Shown: positions 12,901-24,582 of the stretch, one piece after another
Layout of the letters: every line of letters starts with the position of its first letter
Numbering within the stretch: position 1 is the first letter of the stretch
Source of the DNA: Scatophagus argus
Lineage: Eukaryota; Chordata; Actinopteri; Scatophagidae
DNA length: 64,000 nt
Reading direction: 5' to 3'
Assembly: GCF_020382885.2 (NCBI RefSeq)
Contig: NC_058495.1
Span: 23,418,127-23,482,126, forward strand
Translations under genes and position numbers: made by a program
The notes under the pieces: generated by a model
Told to the model about the DNA's origin: nothing
Seen by the model: the letters and a program-made list of their open reading frames with translations, nothing else
Databases searched by the model: none

Positions 12901-15900
12901 ATTACCACCAGGTGACAGATGTTCACAAACTAATCCTCAGAGGGACCTAGCCCCCACTGTCATTGTCTACCATCGTAGCCACACTTAGGTCTCATATGTA
13001 GTGGAGATGCAGAGTCAGGTGATAATTCTCTGTAAGTTCATCCCTATGACATTCACATTCACTATAGCCACTTTAAATTTGCTTACAAATTGTATAAATA
13101 TGCAGAGGCCCCTTACCACCCAACACTGATCACGATCATACAGTTTGTTGTGGAAAAGTGCTCAAGATGTTTTGAGAGAAAGATGACCCTTTGATGCCCT
13201 CCAGGTACCCCAGAGTCTCTGGCAGAGAAGGAGCTCGAGTTGCTGATGATGATCAACCAGCTAAAAGGACTGAAGGACCAGCTGCTGGGAGCCCACTCTG
13301 AGCAGAAGAACATGGCCTCTTTGTTGCTGGAGAAACAGCAGCAGCAGATGGAGCTGGCTCGACAACAGCAGGAACAGGTATGGTTCAGAGGTGTCCAGTA
13401 ACTGAACACCAGGATCCACGCATCTGCCCTCCATCTTATCAAAACCTACAGGCATAATCAAAACAAATTTCTGTGTCTGTGCTGTCTGTTGAAAATTATG
13501 TGAAAGCTAGCAATCCCAGAGCAATCCCAGAATCTAAACCTTCCGTGTCTTCATGTTTGAGTTCTGACTACATATGAAGAGCAATGCAGACAAGTTAAAT
13601 TCGAACGTCGAAATTGAAAGCACCCGAAAAGGTCCAGATCGTGGTTGCCTTTGGTGTGTGCACTCGCAACTCTATAAACATGAGAATGAACTTGTGTTAT
13701 GTCTCAGATCGCCAAGCAGCAGCAGCAGCTGATCCAGCAGCAGCACAAGATCAACGTGCTTCAGCAGCAGATCCAGGTCAGCTCCTCTCAAGACCACAAA
13801 TAAAAAGTTGTCAGTGTAGAACAGAAATCTGTGTTTCAGACAAATGAGGTAAGAGTCTTTATGTCAGGTGTGTTTGTCCTGCCTCGTCCCAGCAGGTGAA
13901 TATGCCCTACGTGATGATCCCGGCTTTCCACCCCAACACCCAGCACCTCCCGGTCACCTCTGAACCCCAGATGACTTTGCCACTGCAACCAATCCCCTGC
14001 AAGCCAGGTCAGTCATCAAGCTAGCAGAGAGGTTTCAGCTTTGGGAGGAGTTTGGGATTCGGACATACTGGCTCCCATTAAACCATTAAAATAATTAATG
14101 GAAATTTAAATTTACATTTATTACTTATTAAAAGAGTCAAACCTTAAATGATGGGAAACCATGTAGAAAATATAAGTCAAATATGCACAATCTGTATGCA
14201 GCTAAAAGTAACTGAGATCAGCTCAAGTAATGTTTTGTATTCTGTTAAATCGCTCTTCAGAAGTAATCTTTTGATAGTTAGAGGTTTCTCTCTGGGATTT
14301 TTGTCAGTTAATTCATAGTCTATTCATTCCAGCAGAAGAATAAGTGACAGTGACGGTGTGCTTTATAGGGCAAGAAACTTTGTGCTGAAAAGTTGCGGCC
14401 GTCAGTGCGGTTGCCACGAGTTTCCATGCAGAAACATCCTCTTATGCACTTCAAGTCAAGGCCTGCTTTATAGAAAATGGAATGACATACAATGTGGACT
14501 TAAGCTGAACAATATGGCTGATCGTACCTTTCACACACTTATGCTTGTACAGTTAGCAGGCTATAGAGGGCACCGCTTAGAAAGGCACAGCTTTGTTCAG
14601 TCTTGCTTTCACAAGTCTTAAAAGCTGTGCTCGTGGGTGACCTTGTCCTCTCTATCTTTTCAAACCTAAAAAACACAAGGCCAGTCTTTAAAACTTTGTA
14701 GGCGGACTTTAAGGATAACCATTCACTTGCTTTCTTCATTTCAAGAAACGCATGTGTATCTGTGTGAGTGCTTCTGAATGTTTTGACAGATGAATGTGAG
14801 GGAAAAAAACAATGTAGAAAGACTGTTAGCTTGTGAAGAAGAGGTCAGCTGTAACCAGAAATTTGAAGTCATCTTTTCTTTGACGATGTGGACTGAGCGA
14901 GGAGAGCTGTGCCGTTTCATTTAATTTTGGTAGTTTTTTATTATTGAGCTGCTGATCATAAATCATTTAGCCTGTACAAAGAAAAAAAAATATTCTCATC
15001 CTAATTCTCTAAAGCCCAAATTGCTTTTGTCCAACAAACAGCCCAAAACTCAAAAACTCTTCATTTAAAACCACAAATGACAAAGAAAGGCAACAAATCC
15101 AGCAGCACGTTTGACATTTTTCTTTAAAAAAATGTCTGAAAGAATCGATCGGTTGTCAAAACAGTTCAATCGACCAATCGGTTACTTGAGGTGATGTATG
15201 GCAGCTCTAATGCTAATGTTAGGTTAAGAGGTTCTTTTGCATTAGTGTGGAAAAATCTTGATTTGTCAGATATTTAATTGATTTAATTGATAATTGATTA
15301 TTTTTATATGATTGTTTATGATTATTGTATAAAAATGATCTCCCTTTAAGCAAAACAACAACAACAAACACGCTTTGGAAAGGGAATGTTTTAAAATAGT
15401 TCTTGAAATTTTTTAAATTATGTCTAATTTATATGACTGTGTATCTAAGGCATTTCAGACGTTTCAGAAGTGCTAACCTCATCATGGCTACGAAAACAAC
15501 TTAAAACACTCACGCTAAACTGTGCATAAACTGTACAAAGTAAATGTGTGCCTCTGAGTCTCGCTCTCTCTGTTATCACTGGTGTGCAGAGAAGCCATGC
15601 TGGTATTCGAGTGTGTTTCAGTAGGTGTGTGTCAAGTCTGAGCTTCAGCCACTGATATTGTTTTTCATGCTTCCACAGCTGTGGACTTCCAGCTGCTGCA
15701 GAATTCTCACCCCACCCCTCTCAAGAGGAGCAGTGGTTCCTTCCGACAGGTACTTTGTCACGACGGTATTGTGTCTCAGCCGTTTCAATGTTGATGTCAG
15801 TGTAACAAACTCATTTCCTTTATGTCTTTCAACTATAAACATCTCAATGCAAACACCTACATTACAGAGATTAGATGTCCAAAACAGTGGATTATGGCCG

Positions 15901-18900
15901 TTTGTTAACTGTACAGTGTGTGTACGTGTACTTCATGTGTGTGTGGTTTAACGAACATTAAAGTGTCACCCTGCCGATTAAACAGATGATGTACTTTTCT
16001 GCTACTTGGGAGGCTGAAAAAAGCTTTGTGAATACACCTTCTTTTCAAAGGTTTTGTGTATGTGTGTGTTCCTGCCTGTGTGTATGTGTATTTGCACGGC
16101 TGGTTCTCAAGCAAAGATAGATCAACAGGGCTTAAATAAACAAAAGGAAAGGAGAGAATGTGGTGAACAAAAAGACAAAAGACATGAGACGCTACAAAGG
16201 TGTGACAGATAGGCTTGGACATGCCAAATCTGCTGTGCATAACCCGAATGCATGCACGCCCTCGCCTTTTGCGGTTAAGCCTGAGTGAGTGTAAGTGGCC
16301 CCACCCCTACTCATCTGCTCTCACTGTGTGTTTAGGAAGTCAGTCAGCCCTTGAACCTGACCTCCAAGCCGAAGGGGCTGGAGCTGGGGAAAACACCCAG
16401 CCCGCAGAGCCTGGAGCTGGGATCGCTGGTGCTGCAGGGGGCCTACAGGCCCAGAGAGCTCCATAGAGAAATGGCCCACAGCCCACCACGATCGGCCCTC
16501 AGTGAGTTAAGCTGACTGCTGTGATAGAAAGTGTGAATATTTTCCCAAAAGGGGGAAAAGCAAACATTGGCGCTTGAGTCAAAACTGTGGTTTTAGGCAC
16601 TCCCTGTGTTTCTGATGTGTCACATTAACAGAGTTTAAACTCTTTTTGAGCTGCAAAGAGCCTTCTTCCTCTTCTTCTTCTTCTTTCTCTTCTTCTTCTT
16701 CTTCTTCTTCTTCTTCTTCTTCTTCTTCTTTGTGGTTCTAAAATTATTTTTTTTAAAAGGTACCTGTGGAATTTCTTACCATTAGTAGCATTGCAGAGCG
16801 ATGTTCTCCCTTGGCGTACGTCCCCAGGTGTCGTGGTACACAGAGTTTAATATTCAACTGGACATTTCACTTATCAATGGTGGCAGTAACGGCAGTAACT
16901 GTAGAAACGTGCCAACAGAGTCATAGAAGACGACTGCTTGTTTCCAACTACTTCCAAAAATTGTCTCTCAAAATGTTACACTAGGAAGGAAATGCGTTCT
17001 GCATGCTGAATAGGATGCATACGTTCTGATGTAAGCCTAACGTGTTAACAAAAATGCCTTTTATGCTGTGACTGGGATACAGCAAAGCTAAATCAGAAAA
17101 AGTAAGAGAGTGCTTGATGCAGAAACTCAAAGTCCAAAGAAGAAGACGTAGTAACACCCACAGACACGCAACAGCAGTGAGCCCTTAGCAACAAGCATGT
17201 ACAATAGTTCAGTCAGACAGACAACTCACGATTCAAATGTTTATTATAGCAGCAGAACATGTTGAGTTTGGCGTCTAGACTCTGACCTCATCATACGCTT
17301 ACATGAGATACTGGGGAGAGATGAGAAAACATTTTGAACCCCCTCACCGGAGTCTGCAGGTGGGTGCTGGGGTGGTGGTGGAAGCTCAGATAACAGACAG
17401 CAGTAGTGATGCAGGGCAGCAGTGACACTGACAGGCAGAGGGCGAGATGGGAATTTTTGCAGCTGAAATAGACCACCAAACTGGGAGGGTGTGGTCAGTG
17501 ACCAGTGGGGAGGGTGAGGCATGTCACATGAGTATGCAGTTGACTGCCCGAACAAGCTGAGAGGCTTCACTCCATTAACATTCAAAACAGGAGCTGTTGG
17601 TTATCACTTTAGATACACTCAGGAAACAGCCAGAAGCTCTTTGGACCCGTTTCTGTTACTCTAAAGACTGCTCGGTTTATTTTTGTCATGGATCTCAATT
17701 CTTTCATTGTTTTTCTAAGTCACTCTTCATAATGAAAAAGTAATGACTTAAAACAAAGATTTTAGCTAAATAAAAACGCAAGGTATATTCTGCATGTGAA
17801 AGCAAATACAAGCAAATATAAAACTGATCATCTTCTATAGGCGAGGGAAGAGTGTTGATAATATCTGTGATGTGTTTCTGGAGGGGCTTTGTCTCGTTTT
17901 CTTTTTCTTCATCATCGCCTTGTTCCTCATTTTTGTTCTCCTCCTCGCCGCCTCTTGGTTTCTGTCATCAGGTTTCCTTGGAGACGGCGATGTGGTCACC
18001 CAGGCCATCCATGACGCCCAGCTGCTCCTGAGGAGCCACAGCACCGCAGGGCGAGAGAGGGAGAGGGATGGTTGTGGAAAGATGGTGAGCAAATGTACAA
18101 AGCTACACAATCCACACACACACGCACACTCAGAGTCACATGGTTTCTGTTTAGAGTCCCTGACAGGCTCCTCGTTAGGTAAATATGATGCCAAATTTAC
18201 ACAGAAATGTCATCTGAGACCCTTTTACGTAAGAGTCACAAAGGAAATCTTGCCAGGTGTGGCGACACCATTTCCATGACACTTTCAACACGACACAAGT
18301 CTGAGTTGAGAGGCGGGAGAGATGATTGTTGAGTCTCATTCCCATGGACGAGAGCCGAAACAGCGACTCCACACTGCTACACTGTTTTCACATTGTCATG
18401 AAACATTGTTCTCGTAAAAATAATGATTATAGCTGCTTTAAAGTTAATCCTCATTTATCAGCCAATCTGGGGGGGTACTTAACAGATAGACAAATAATAA
18501 TTACGTATTTTATGTGTGAAACTCTTACATCCACATTTAGCTGACGTGCCAAACTGCGTTTTCACATGATTCAATGTGACAACAGCTGGACTCCTCAGCA
18601 GAACAAAGGGGACATCAGTCTGTCTCTTTCTCTGACTGGGCCCGGTCAGAGTCAGGTTTAGGGTTACAGGGAGTTGTGGTCCTAGTGAGGATTTAACTCA
18701 CTGAAGAATATCCTGGCTGCAGACACAGGAGCACATTGTTGCAGCACTTGAGGTGTTGCCTCCTGCAAAATGCTGTGAACTAAACACAGTATGGATCCAT
18801 GTCTCTTGCTCGCATTTTCTTTCCAGCGTGTGCCACGGCGAAAAAGTACAAAATGTTGTTCTTTTAATCACACGCAGCTTCTTTAGACATGTGAAACAAA

Positions 18901-21900
18901 ATAGGAACTTTGTATTCATAAGTCTCATCTTGCATATCGAACCTGCTTGCTAATTTATTTTGTTTTGGTTCTTGTAAAAACTGTCTTGGTTTTTGATTGT
19001 TTGAGGTGGCTGAAGGTTTGGTCTCAGCCTTGTCCTGGAGCAGCAGCTGTTGCAGCCTCACAATACCACAAAGGTCTCAATGTGGCCTTGACTGAGCCAC
19101 CTGCCCTCTCTCTTTGTCTACAGTAATACTGTACTCTGTGGCTCTCCTCCTCCTCCTCCTCCTCCTCCTCCATTATCCCTCTCCATCTCACCTCTGCTGC
19201 TGCTTTAACACCAGTACTGATCACTGACCTATTTTGGTATTACACTCCACTGCATGGGGATAAATAATGTTTTACAGCTCGGGAATGGATGCTCCATATG
19301 GTCGATGGTGTGATGGAGCTGTTACATTCCCAACTCTGCCTCTTCTCCTTCACCTTTCCTCCCTCCAACAATAAACACCATTCTTCATCCTCCGCTGCGT
19401 TGTAATTTCCTTTCTTTGCATTTACAGCCCTGCATTTAAACAGCAGCTGATATGGTCAGCGTGCAGTTTCTTTACCTTAAATAGCGCTCTGTGTAACACT
19501 TGCGTGCCTCCAACGTCGGGGTCATCATTTTACTGCCATCAAAATTCAAATCTTCCCTTTGTGCTCGAGTGTGAATATGTGTGACTTAACTGCGCGTCTG
19601 ACTTCATGTGTCTTTGCCTTTTCTGTGTCTGCAGGAGAATAAAGAGTCTCCTCGCAGCGAGAGAATTTCTCACTCTGAGCGGGGTGAAGACAGACACGGC
19701 CTGCCGTCCGCTGAGGACCACCTCAGCAGTGACTCTGAGGGTAGGCATCCCAGGAGGAGCCTGTTTAATAGTGACGGCCTGTCTTCACTGATGAAAGCAT
19801 GTAGGAAACACGTGTTGCATGTTACCATGACTGGTGTGTGTGTATTTTCTATTTCAGTGGCAGTATACCATATTATATATCATCAGAAAACATTTTATTA
19901 TTGCCTCCTCAGAATATCAGATTGACATTTAGATATCCAAAAATAACTTCTGCCGCCTCCTGATTCAGCCGTATCAAAATACATCTTCTTCCTGAAGTGT
20001 GGTGGTTTTAATGAGAAATGGAACGAAAGTTTCTGGTACAGAATGGTGAAGAATATGGGTGGAGAAAATGAATCAATTCTAGTGAAGAGAGACCTTTTCT
20101 TGAGTAAAGGTTATCAAGCAGGTGGAGTAACAGTTTAAAGGTATTCACCAATTTGAACGCAAAAGCTTAATGACAAGAAATACAAAGAGGCACATATCTA
20201 AGGAGGAATGACTAACATATTCCAAACCCAGTACTTTGGTGTGGTCCTCTGACTGAAGCCCTCCTTCCTGTAGGTGCCCTGCCCGTCTCAGTCCCCGGCA
20301 GCTACGCCGAGGCCCGGCCCCCTCCCTCCTCAGGCCATATCAAGAGACCCATGAATGCCTTCATGGTGTGGGCCAAGGACGAGCGCAGGAGGATCCTGCA
20401 GGCCTTCCCCGATATGCACAACTCCTCCATCAGCAAGATCCTGGGTGAGCCTAGCACTGGGCAGGGGTGGGTTTCACTCAGTGTCTCTATTCTGAGACGC
20501 TGCCTGGCACATGTGAGGGCACTAACAACAGCCACCTGCTTCTTCCACACACACACACACACACACACACACCACACACACATACACTGGCCTGAATCCC
20601 CTTCCTTGGACCAAACATTTACATTCCATTCTATTGTCGAGAGCTTGTTGTTGTGAGCAACCGGCTTTCACACACACACACACACCATCACTTTTGGGGA
20701 CATTACAAAGACTTACATTAATTTCCTGTAGGCTTGACCACCACCTAACCATAACAATAAACATTACTTGCTTAACCCTAAGCTCAGCTGAACCTTAAAG
20801 CAAGTCTTCATCCTAATATTTAATGATTTATGTTGTGAGGGTTTGCATTTTGTTACCATAAATAAGGTGTGAGTAAGGCGGGTCCTCACAATGTGACTGT
20901 TACAACAGATTTTTGTCCATACAACTATAGGAATTCGTGTCCACACACACGCAAACACATGCAGACGTGAATACACACATGCTGACAAGACATGCAGTTA
21001 AACAGTTAAACAGACCATTCCCACTTAAAGTAATAGTCTGGATTGTATTCATTTAAATAGATCTCTGTTAAGTTGCTATTCTTTGCTGAATATGTTAACA
21101 CTGTGACTCGATGATGAAAGCCCTTGCATTTTCAGTAGCAGCTTCACAAACTGGGTGTCTGTGACATTCACGGGAAAAATCACGAGCAGTGAACTTTAAA
21201 TGAAACATCTTTTTCATCATTCAGCGGGCGGCTGATCCAAAGATGTCGCACAGGATCTCTGGTGAAACGACATCCAAAAACACATCTGCAGTTGCTGCTT
21301 GTTTCCGTAGGTGCCACCAACGAGGACGAAATGGAGATCTTACTGATTGTCACTTTAAATATCCAATTTTATTACTACTTACAACATAAATAGCTCATCT
21401 TCATCTACAGCGGGTTGTTTTTCCCGATGAACTCTGTGAGACCCATCTTTATGTCGTTTTTGACACCAATTCCTGCACCAGCTAAACTCACACCTTTCTG
21501 GTTGATGTGCGACAGATGTGTTAACCACACCTTCAGCCAGAGAGATCGAGAATGCCGCAATTCAAATCATCTTTGGTCAAATATAAATCTGTAAAATCTG
21601 AATTCTCATGTACCACAGTGACATCTTTTAACTGCAGAGTACACCGTAATGAAGCTCATTTTATCAAAATGTAGTGATCATTAAAACTAAAGTTTAAAAA
21701 AGTCAATTTTTAAATACATCATAATCTATTTTAAGGGGAAATTGTAACCACTTAAAGCAAGTATATCTCAAGGAAATTCAATCGAATGCAAATGGACTTA
21801 GTTATTTGTTTCAACTAATAACTAACTAACTAATAACTAAACAAATAACTAAGTCCAGTTGCATTCGATTGAATTTCCTTGAGATAACCATGACCTGGAT

Positions 21901-24582
21901 GAATGAGAACATTCACAGGCAGACTTAAAGCAAGAACATGGACATTTTGAAAGAGGAAATTACACAATGTTCCTTTAACAAATTAAAAGTTGAACTGAAA
22001 TGTAGTGAAGCACATTCTTGCTCAGTTCAGTCCACTCAGAGGTTCCTGCTGTGACAGCCTCACTTGCTCTGGTTGTGACCAGCAGCTTGCTTATCGGGGC
22101 TAATGTTAGGAAATGTGAGCAGACTTTGCTTTCTCAACGTTGCTTTGTAATTGACAATAATGAGAGAGTTTGCTGACTTAATGACTCCTCATTACTTGTG
22201 CTACTTTTGCACTATGCTTTAGCCCTGGCACATAGACCTACCCCTTGTTGCAGGTTGCAAAATGAGTTCATATTTTCTCCCAGTTCTTCACAGTTTGGAC
22301 TCATGGTTCCAATTCCCAGGAACACAAATGCAAACTATAGATACTTTGTAATGAGAAAGGCCTCACATCCAGCCCAGTTACAGTCAGATCGAGGGATCCA
22401 GGTTCAGTGTGTAGCATTTAGGGGCTCTATTGGCAAAAAAGGAATATAGTGTTCATAATTTCATTTTCATTACCTTAGAAAGAGTATTTACTCCAATCAG
22501 CCACAGCATTAAAACCACCTGCGTGATATTTTGTAGGTCCCCTTTGTGCTGCCAAAACAGCTCTGACCTGTCAGGGGAAGGGACACAGGACCTCGGGGGG
22601 TATTTTGTGGCCACCGGCATCAGACGCCTTTGGATCCTTTGGGTCCTGTGCATTGATGGTGGGGCCTCCAGATGGGAGGGTGGATTCGGCTTATTCCGGT
22701 GCATCTAGATTCTCAGTCAGGTTGGGATGTGGGGAGTCTGCAGGCCATTGTAGGACATTCCTGAGCTGTTTTCAAAATGTGATGGGGTACATTGTCCAGC
22801 TGGGGGGGGAGGCTGCTGCTGACGGGACGAGCCGTTGCCATGGAGGGGGAGTGTATTTGGTCTGCAATGTTTAGGTGGGTGGTGTGTGTCAAAGAACATC
22901 CAGATGATTGCCAGAACCCAAGGTTTCCCCGCAGAACACTGCATTGTAAACAGATAATTAATGTTAGTCACTTCACCTGTCAGTGGTTTTAATGTTGTGG
23001 CTGATCGGGTGCAGGTCTTCTTCCACAGAGTCTGCAGTGTTTCACCACCATGTTTCTACAGTAACACAGAAGGGCCAATCCAAACACTGGCTCTAGTCTG
23101 TGCAACAGCCACTCTAGTGGATGCTGAGATAAGAGGTGTTCAATCTTAAACTAGATCGTACACACCTGACCTTTGTTTGTGGCATTATTGGACAGTGAAT
23201 AAAGACAGTAAACAAGAGGGGAAAGAGGGGCAAAACATGCGACGCTGATGCACTTGAGTTGAGGGCTTTGCTCAGCCAGTAGGACTTCCCAAAATCTGTC
23301 ACTTACTAAAACTAAAGCTAACACAATCACATCCAAAACACATACTGCAACTCTGAGCTGGGAAAAATGCTCTCTTCCCAAACTGACTTGCTTAGAAAAA
23401 AAAAAAACAATGAAGGTACTCCTCTTCATCATGCATTTCCTCTTCCCCTCATCCTCCTTGTGCCTTGTGTCTCTGTCTTTAGGCTCCAGGTGGAAAGGCA
23501 TGTCCAACCAGGAGAAGCAGCCTTACTATGAAGAGCAGGCGAGGCTGAGCAGGCAGCATCTGGAGCGTTACCCCGACTACAAGTACAAACCCCGACCCAA
23601 ACGGACCTGCATCGTGGAGGGACGGAGGCTGAGGGTTGGCGAGTACAAGGCCATGATGAAGAGCCGTCGGCAGGAGCAGAGAGCGTCCTACACGCACAGG
23701 TAGAGACTGATGCATGCACAGTCCAACATGCTTCACAGAGCTTTGAGATAATGAGAGTTTGTCCCTGGCAGATGGTGCTGACAATTCATTCCATTGACAA
23801 GAGTTTGCTCTGTACCTCCACATGTTGTAGACAATGCCTACAGCTCATAAAGCTCTTTTTTTAATTTGTGAAGACAAAGCAACAGTGAAGTAGGACTGTT
23901 TTTCAGTTTGTCCTCGACGATGAATAGCGTCCTTCGCCATTGTTCCCTCTAACTCCTCCAGCTAGTTAAGCTGGAGAAGTTCTTAGGAAGTGTTCAGTGA
24001 TTGGGTCTGAGTGTTTTTCTGTTTCAGCGTTGTTTGTCTCACAGATGTTCTCATCAGTTCTCTTTCTAACCATTTTCAGAAATAAAATATGAATATCAGT
24101 GTAATAATGTCTCACAATGGTCTTAGATTTTCAATAAATCCAATTTCTAATTTCACTTAATTCAGTCATGTTTTTTTAGAGTTACTGGAATATGTTAAAG
24201 ACTCTCTCCCATAAAGTAATGATGCTGTGGCATCAACCTATATGAATTCACTCTATGAACTTCTTGTACATTTGTCACTTCCTGTCTTTACAGTCAAACG
24301 GAATCACAGCAGATGCACTACTCCAGTGCTGATGGCCAGTACCCAGGAGGCACCGGCTCGGTCTCGGTGGCCATGCCCTTTCACCCTGCCTTACTGGAGC
24401 ACTACCTTCCACAGGTGCCGCCCACATCACGCCGAGCGGAAGACCAGGCCCCACCCACTTCCCTGCCCAGGGAGAAAGAGAGAGAGAGGGAACGAGAGAG
24501 GGAGCGGCCTCCTTACAGCGAAGGAGAGGAAAGCGACGGGGGAGAGAGGAGTGAGGGGGAGCTGGTGCTCCTGACGGACTGA
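9950..24582 (+). CDS. sox13: SOX13, SoxD-family HMG-box transcription factor (13 coding exons recognised)
   Basis: Nuclear transcription factor of the SoxD group (SOX5, SOX6, SOX13), which binds DNA as a dimer. Exons: 9950-10159, 10278-10380, 12053-12139, 13205-13377, 13708-13776, 13893-14007, 15679-15749, 16336-16501, 17972-18084, 19635-19740, 20274-20444, 23483-23699, 24294-24582. All junctions are GT-AG with agreeing phases; 629 codons plus stop, near the roughly 620 residues of mammalian SOX13. Domains: a possible SUMO site V-K-V-E at residues 22-25; leucine-zipper/coiled coil and Q-box, about 134-214; MPYVMIPAF, about 218-226; PLNLT, a possible CtBP contact; HMG box, about 427-505; acidic tail ending [12 protein letters not shown]13 is preferred over SOX5/6 by this C-terminus, overall length and neighbouring etnk2. 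The ATG at 9950 lies one base inside its exon, so the true N-terminus may be encoded upstream. Confidence 0.95.
10726..10763. repeat. Perfect 15-bp inverted repeat abutting the V-SINE-like element
   Basis: Arm 10726-10740 (ACAAAGTTTGGCATC) is the exact reverse complement of 10749-10763, with an 8-base loop. The right arm ends where the SINE-like repeat begins. It lies in the sox13 intron after the second recognised exon. It may be a by-product of the insertion or an unrelated hairpin. Confidence 0.85.
10764..11131 (+). mobile_element. V-SINE-like tRNA-derived short interspersed element
   Basis: The head holds pol III-type boxes: an A-box-like 'gtggttagcactg' near 10790 and a B-box-like 'ggttccaggtccgaatcccg' around 10811-10830. 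The conserved body 'gtgtggagtttgcatgttct' and 'gggttttctccgggtactc' matches the central domain of teleost V-SINEs such as zebrafish DANA. The 3' end is 'gataagcggtatagaaaatg' followed by ATGG(A/G)ATG-type repeats. I could not see a clear target-site duplication. It sits in the sox13 intron between the second and third recognised exons, in the sense orientation. Confidence 0.75.
12408..12901 (+). mobile_element. Internally deleted Tc1/mariner DNA transposon (copy 1)
   Basis: Terminal inverted repeats are visible: 'ggacaaaagtattgggaca' on the left (12418-12436) and its near reverse complement ending about 12890. Between them is a decayed 3' part of a transposase gene on the + strand, with the catalytic-Asp context [10 protein letters not shown] and then [14 protein letters not shown], typical of Tc1/mariner DDE/D enzymes. 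An in-frame TAG (ccacatagagt, about 12697) breaks the reading frame. It lies in the sox13 intron between the third and fourth recognised exons and shares its family with the elements at 47298-47871 and 55517-55867. Confidence 0.75.
13893..14007 (+). CDS. sox13: sox13 sixth recognised exon with NAGNAG tandem acceptor
   Basis: The acceptor reads ...tcccag-cag-gtgaat, so splicing after either AG keeps frame and adds or omits one Gln before [11 protein letters not shown]. Starting at 13893 gives IQQVNM, the arrangement I recall for human SOX13; starting at 13896 removes one Gln. The exon continues to AAGCCAG and donor gtcagt. Confidence 0.85.
16661..16731. repeat. (CTT)n trinucleotide microsatellite
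   Basis: About 70 bases of nearly pure CTT/TTC repeat in the intron after the eighth recognised sox13 exon. It is purely pyrimidine on this strand, so it could form a triplex or be length-variable. Confidence 0.9.
19144..19171. repeat. (TCC)n microsatellite
   Basis: About nine uninterrupted TCC units in a sox13 intron. On the minus strand they read as a run of Glu codons, but the short open frame there has no other coding support. Confidence 0.9.
20349..20444 (+). other. sox13: HMG box of sox13, N-terminal part
   Basis: This exon portion encodes [20 protein letters not shown] and continues to SKILG. It covers helices 1 and 2 of the HMG box, including the RPMNAF stretch that contacts the DNA minor groove. 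The intron (20445-23482) splits the box after the first base of a Gly codon, before [11 protein letters not shown], the usual split site in SoxD genes. Confidence 0.95.
20546..20580. repeat. (CA)n microsatellite
   Basis: AC run of about 17 units with a single break, about 100 bases downstream of the donor of the first HMG-box exon. Confidence 0.9.
21765..21885. repeat. Long near-perfect inverted repeat (47-nt arms)
   Basis: The arm at 21765-21811 is the reverse complement of 21839-21885 with one mismatch. The 27-base loop is made of CTAA/AATA-type repeats. RNA from either strand would fold into a stable hairpin of about 120 nt. It lies within the intron that splits the sox13 HMG box. It could be a MITE-type palindrome, a microRNA-like hairpin, or part of a larger decayed DNA transposon. 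Confidence 0.85.
22496..23006 (-). mobile_element. Degenerate Tc1-like DNA transposon remnant
   Basis: The left end 'atcagccacagcattaaaac' (22496-22515) and the right end 'gttttaatgttgtggctgat' (about 22986-23005) form terminal inverted repeats. The interior begins 'gtgctgccaaaacagctctg', which I recognise from widespread fish Tc1-like elements where it is the antisense of the transposase region. The body is strongly diverged and shortened, with no usable transposase frame. It lies in the sox13 HMG-box intron, about 475 bases before the second HMG-box exon. Confidence 0.7.
23483..23699 (+). CDS. sox13: sox13 exon carrying the C-terminal half of the HMG box
   Basis: Encodes [20 protein letters not shown], then [17 protein letters not shown] and a basic extension ([21 protein letters not shown]). 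The first part is HMG helix 3 and the basic tail with nuclear-localisation character (KPRPKR). The extension is typical of SoxD proteins. The exon ends in phase 2 (AG) and joins 24294 to form Ser. Confidence 0.95.

Noticed and set aside
21030..21975. A complete hAT-type transposon bounded by ttaaagtaatag and its partner
   Set aside because: The ends match in only about 13 of 20 positions and no target duplication was seen, so I report only the internal hairpin as certain.
23429..23823. Minus-strand open frames opposite the second HMG-box exon
   Set aside because: Antisense shadow of the sox13 exon; the + strand encodes an unambiguous HMG box.
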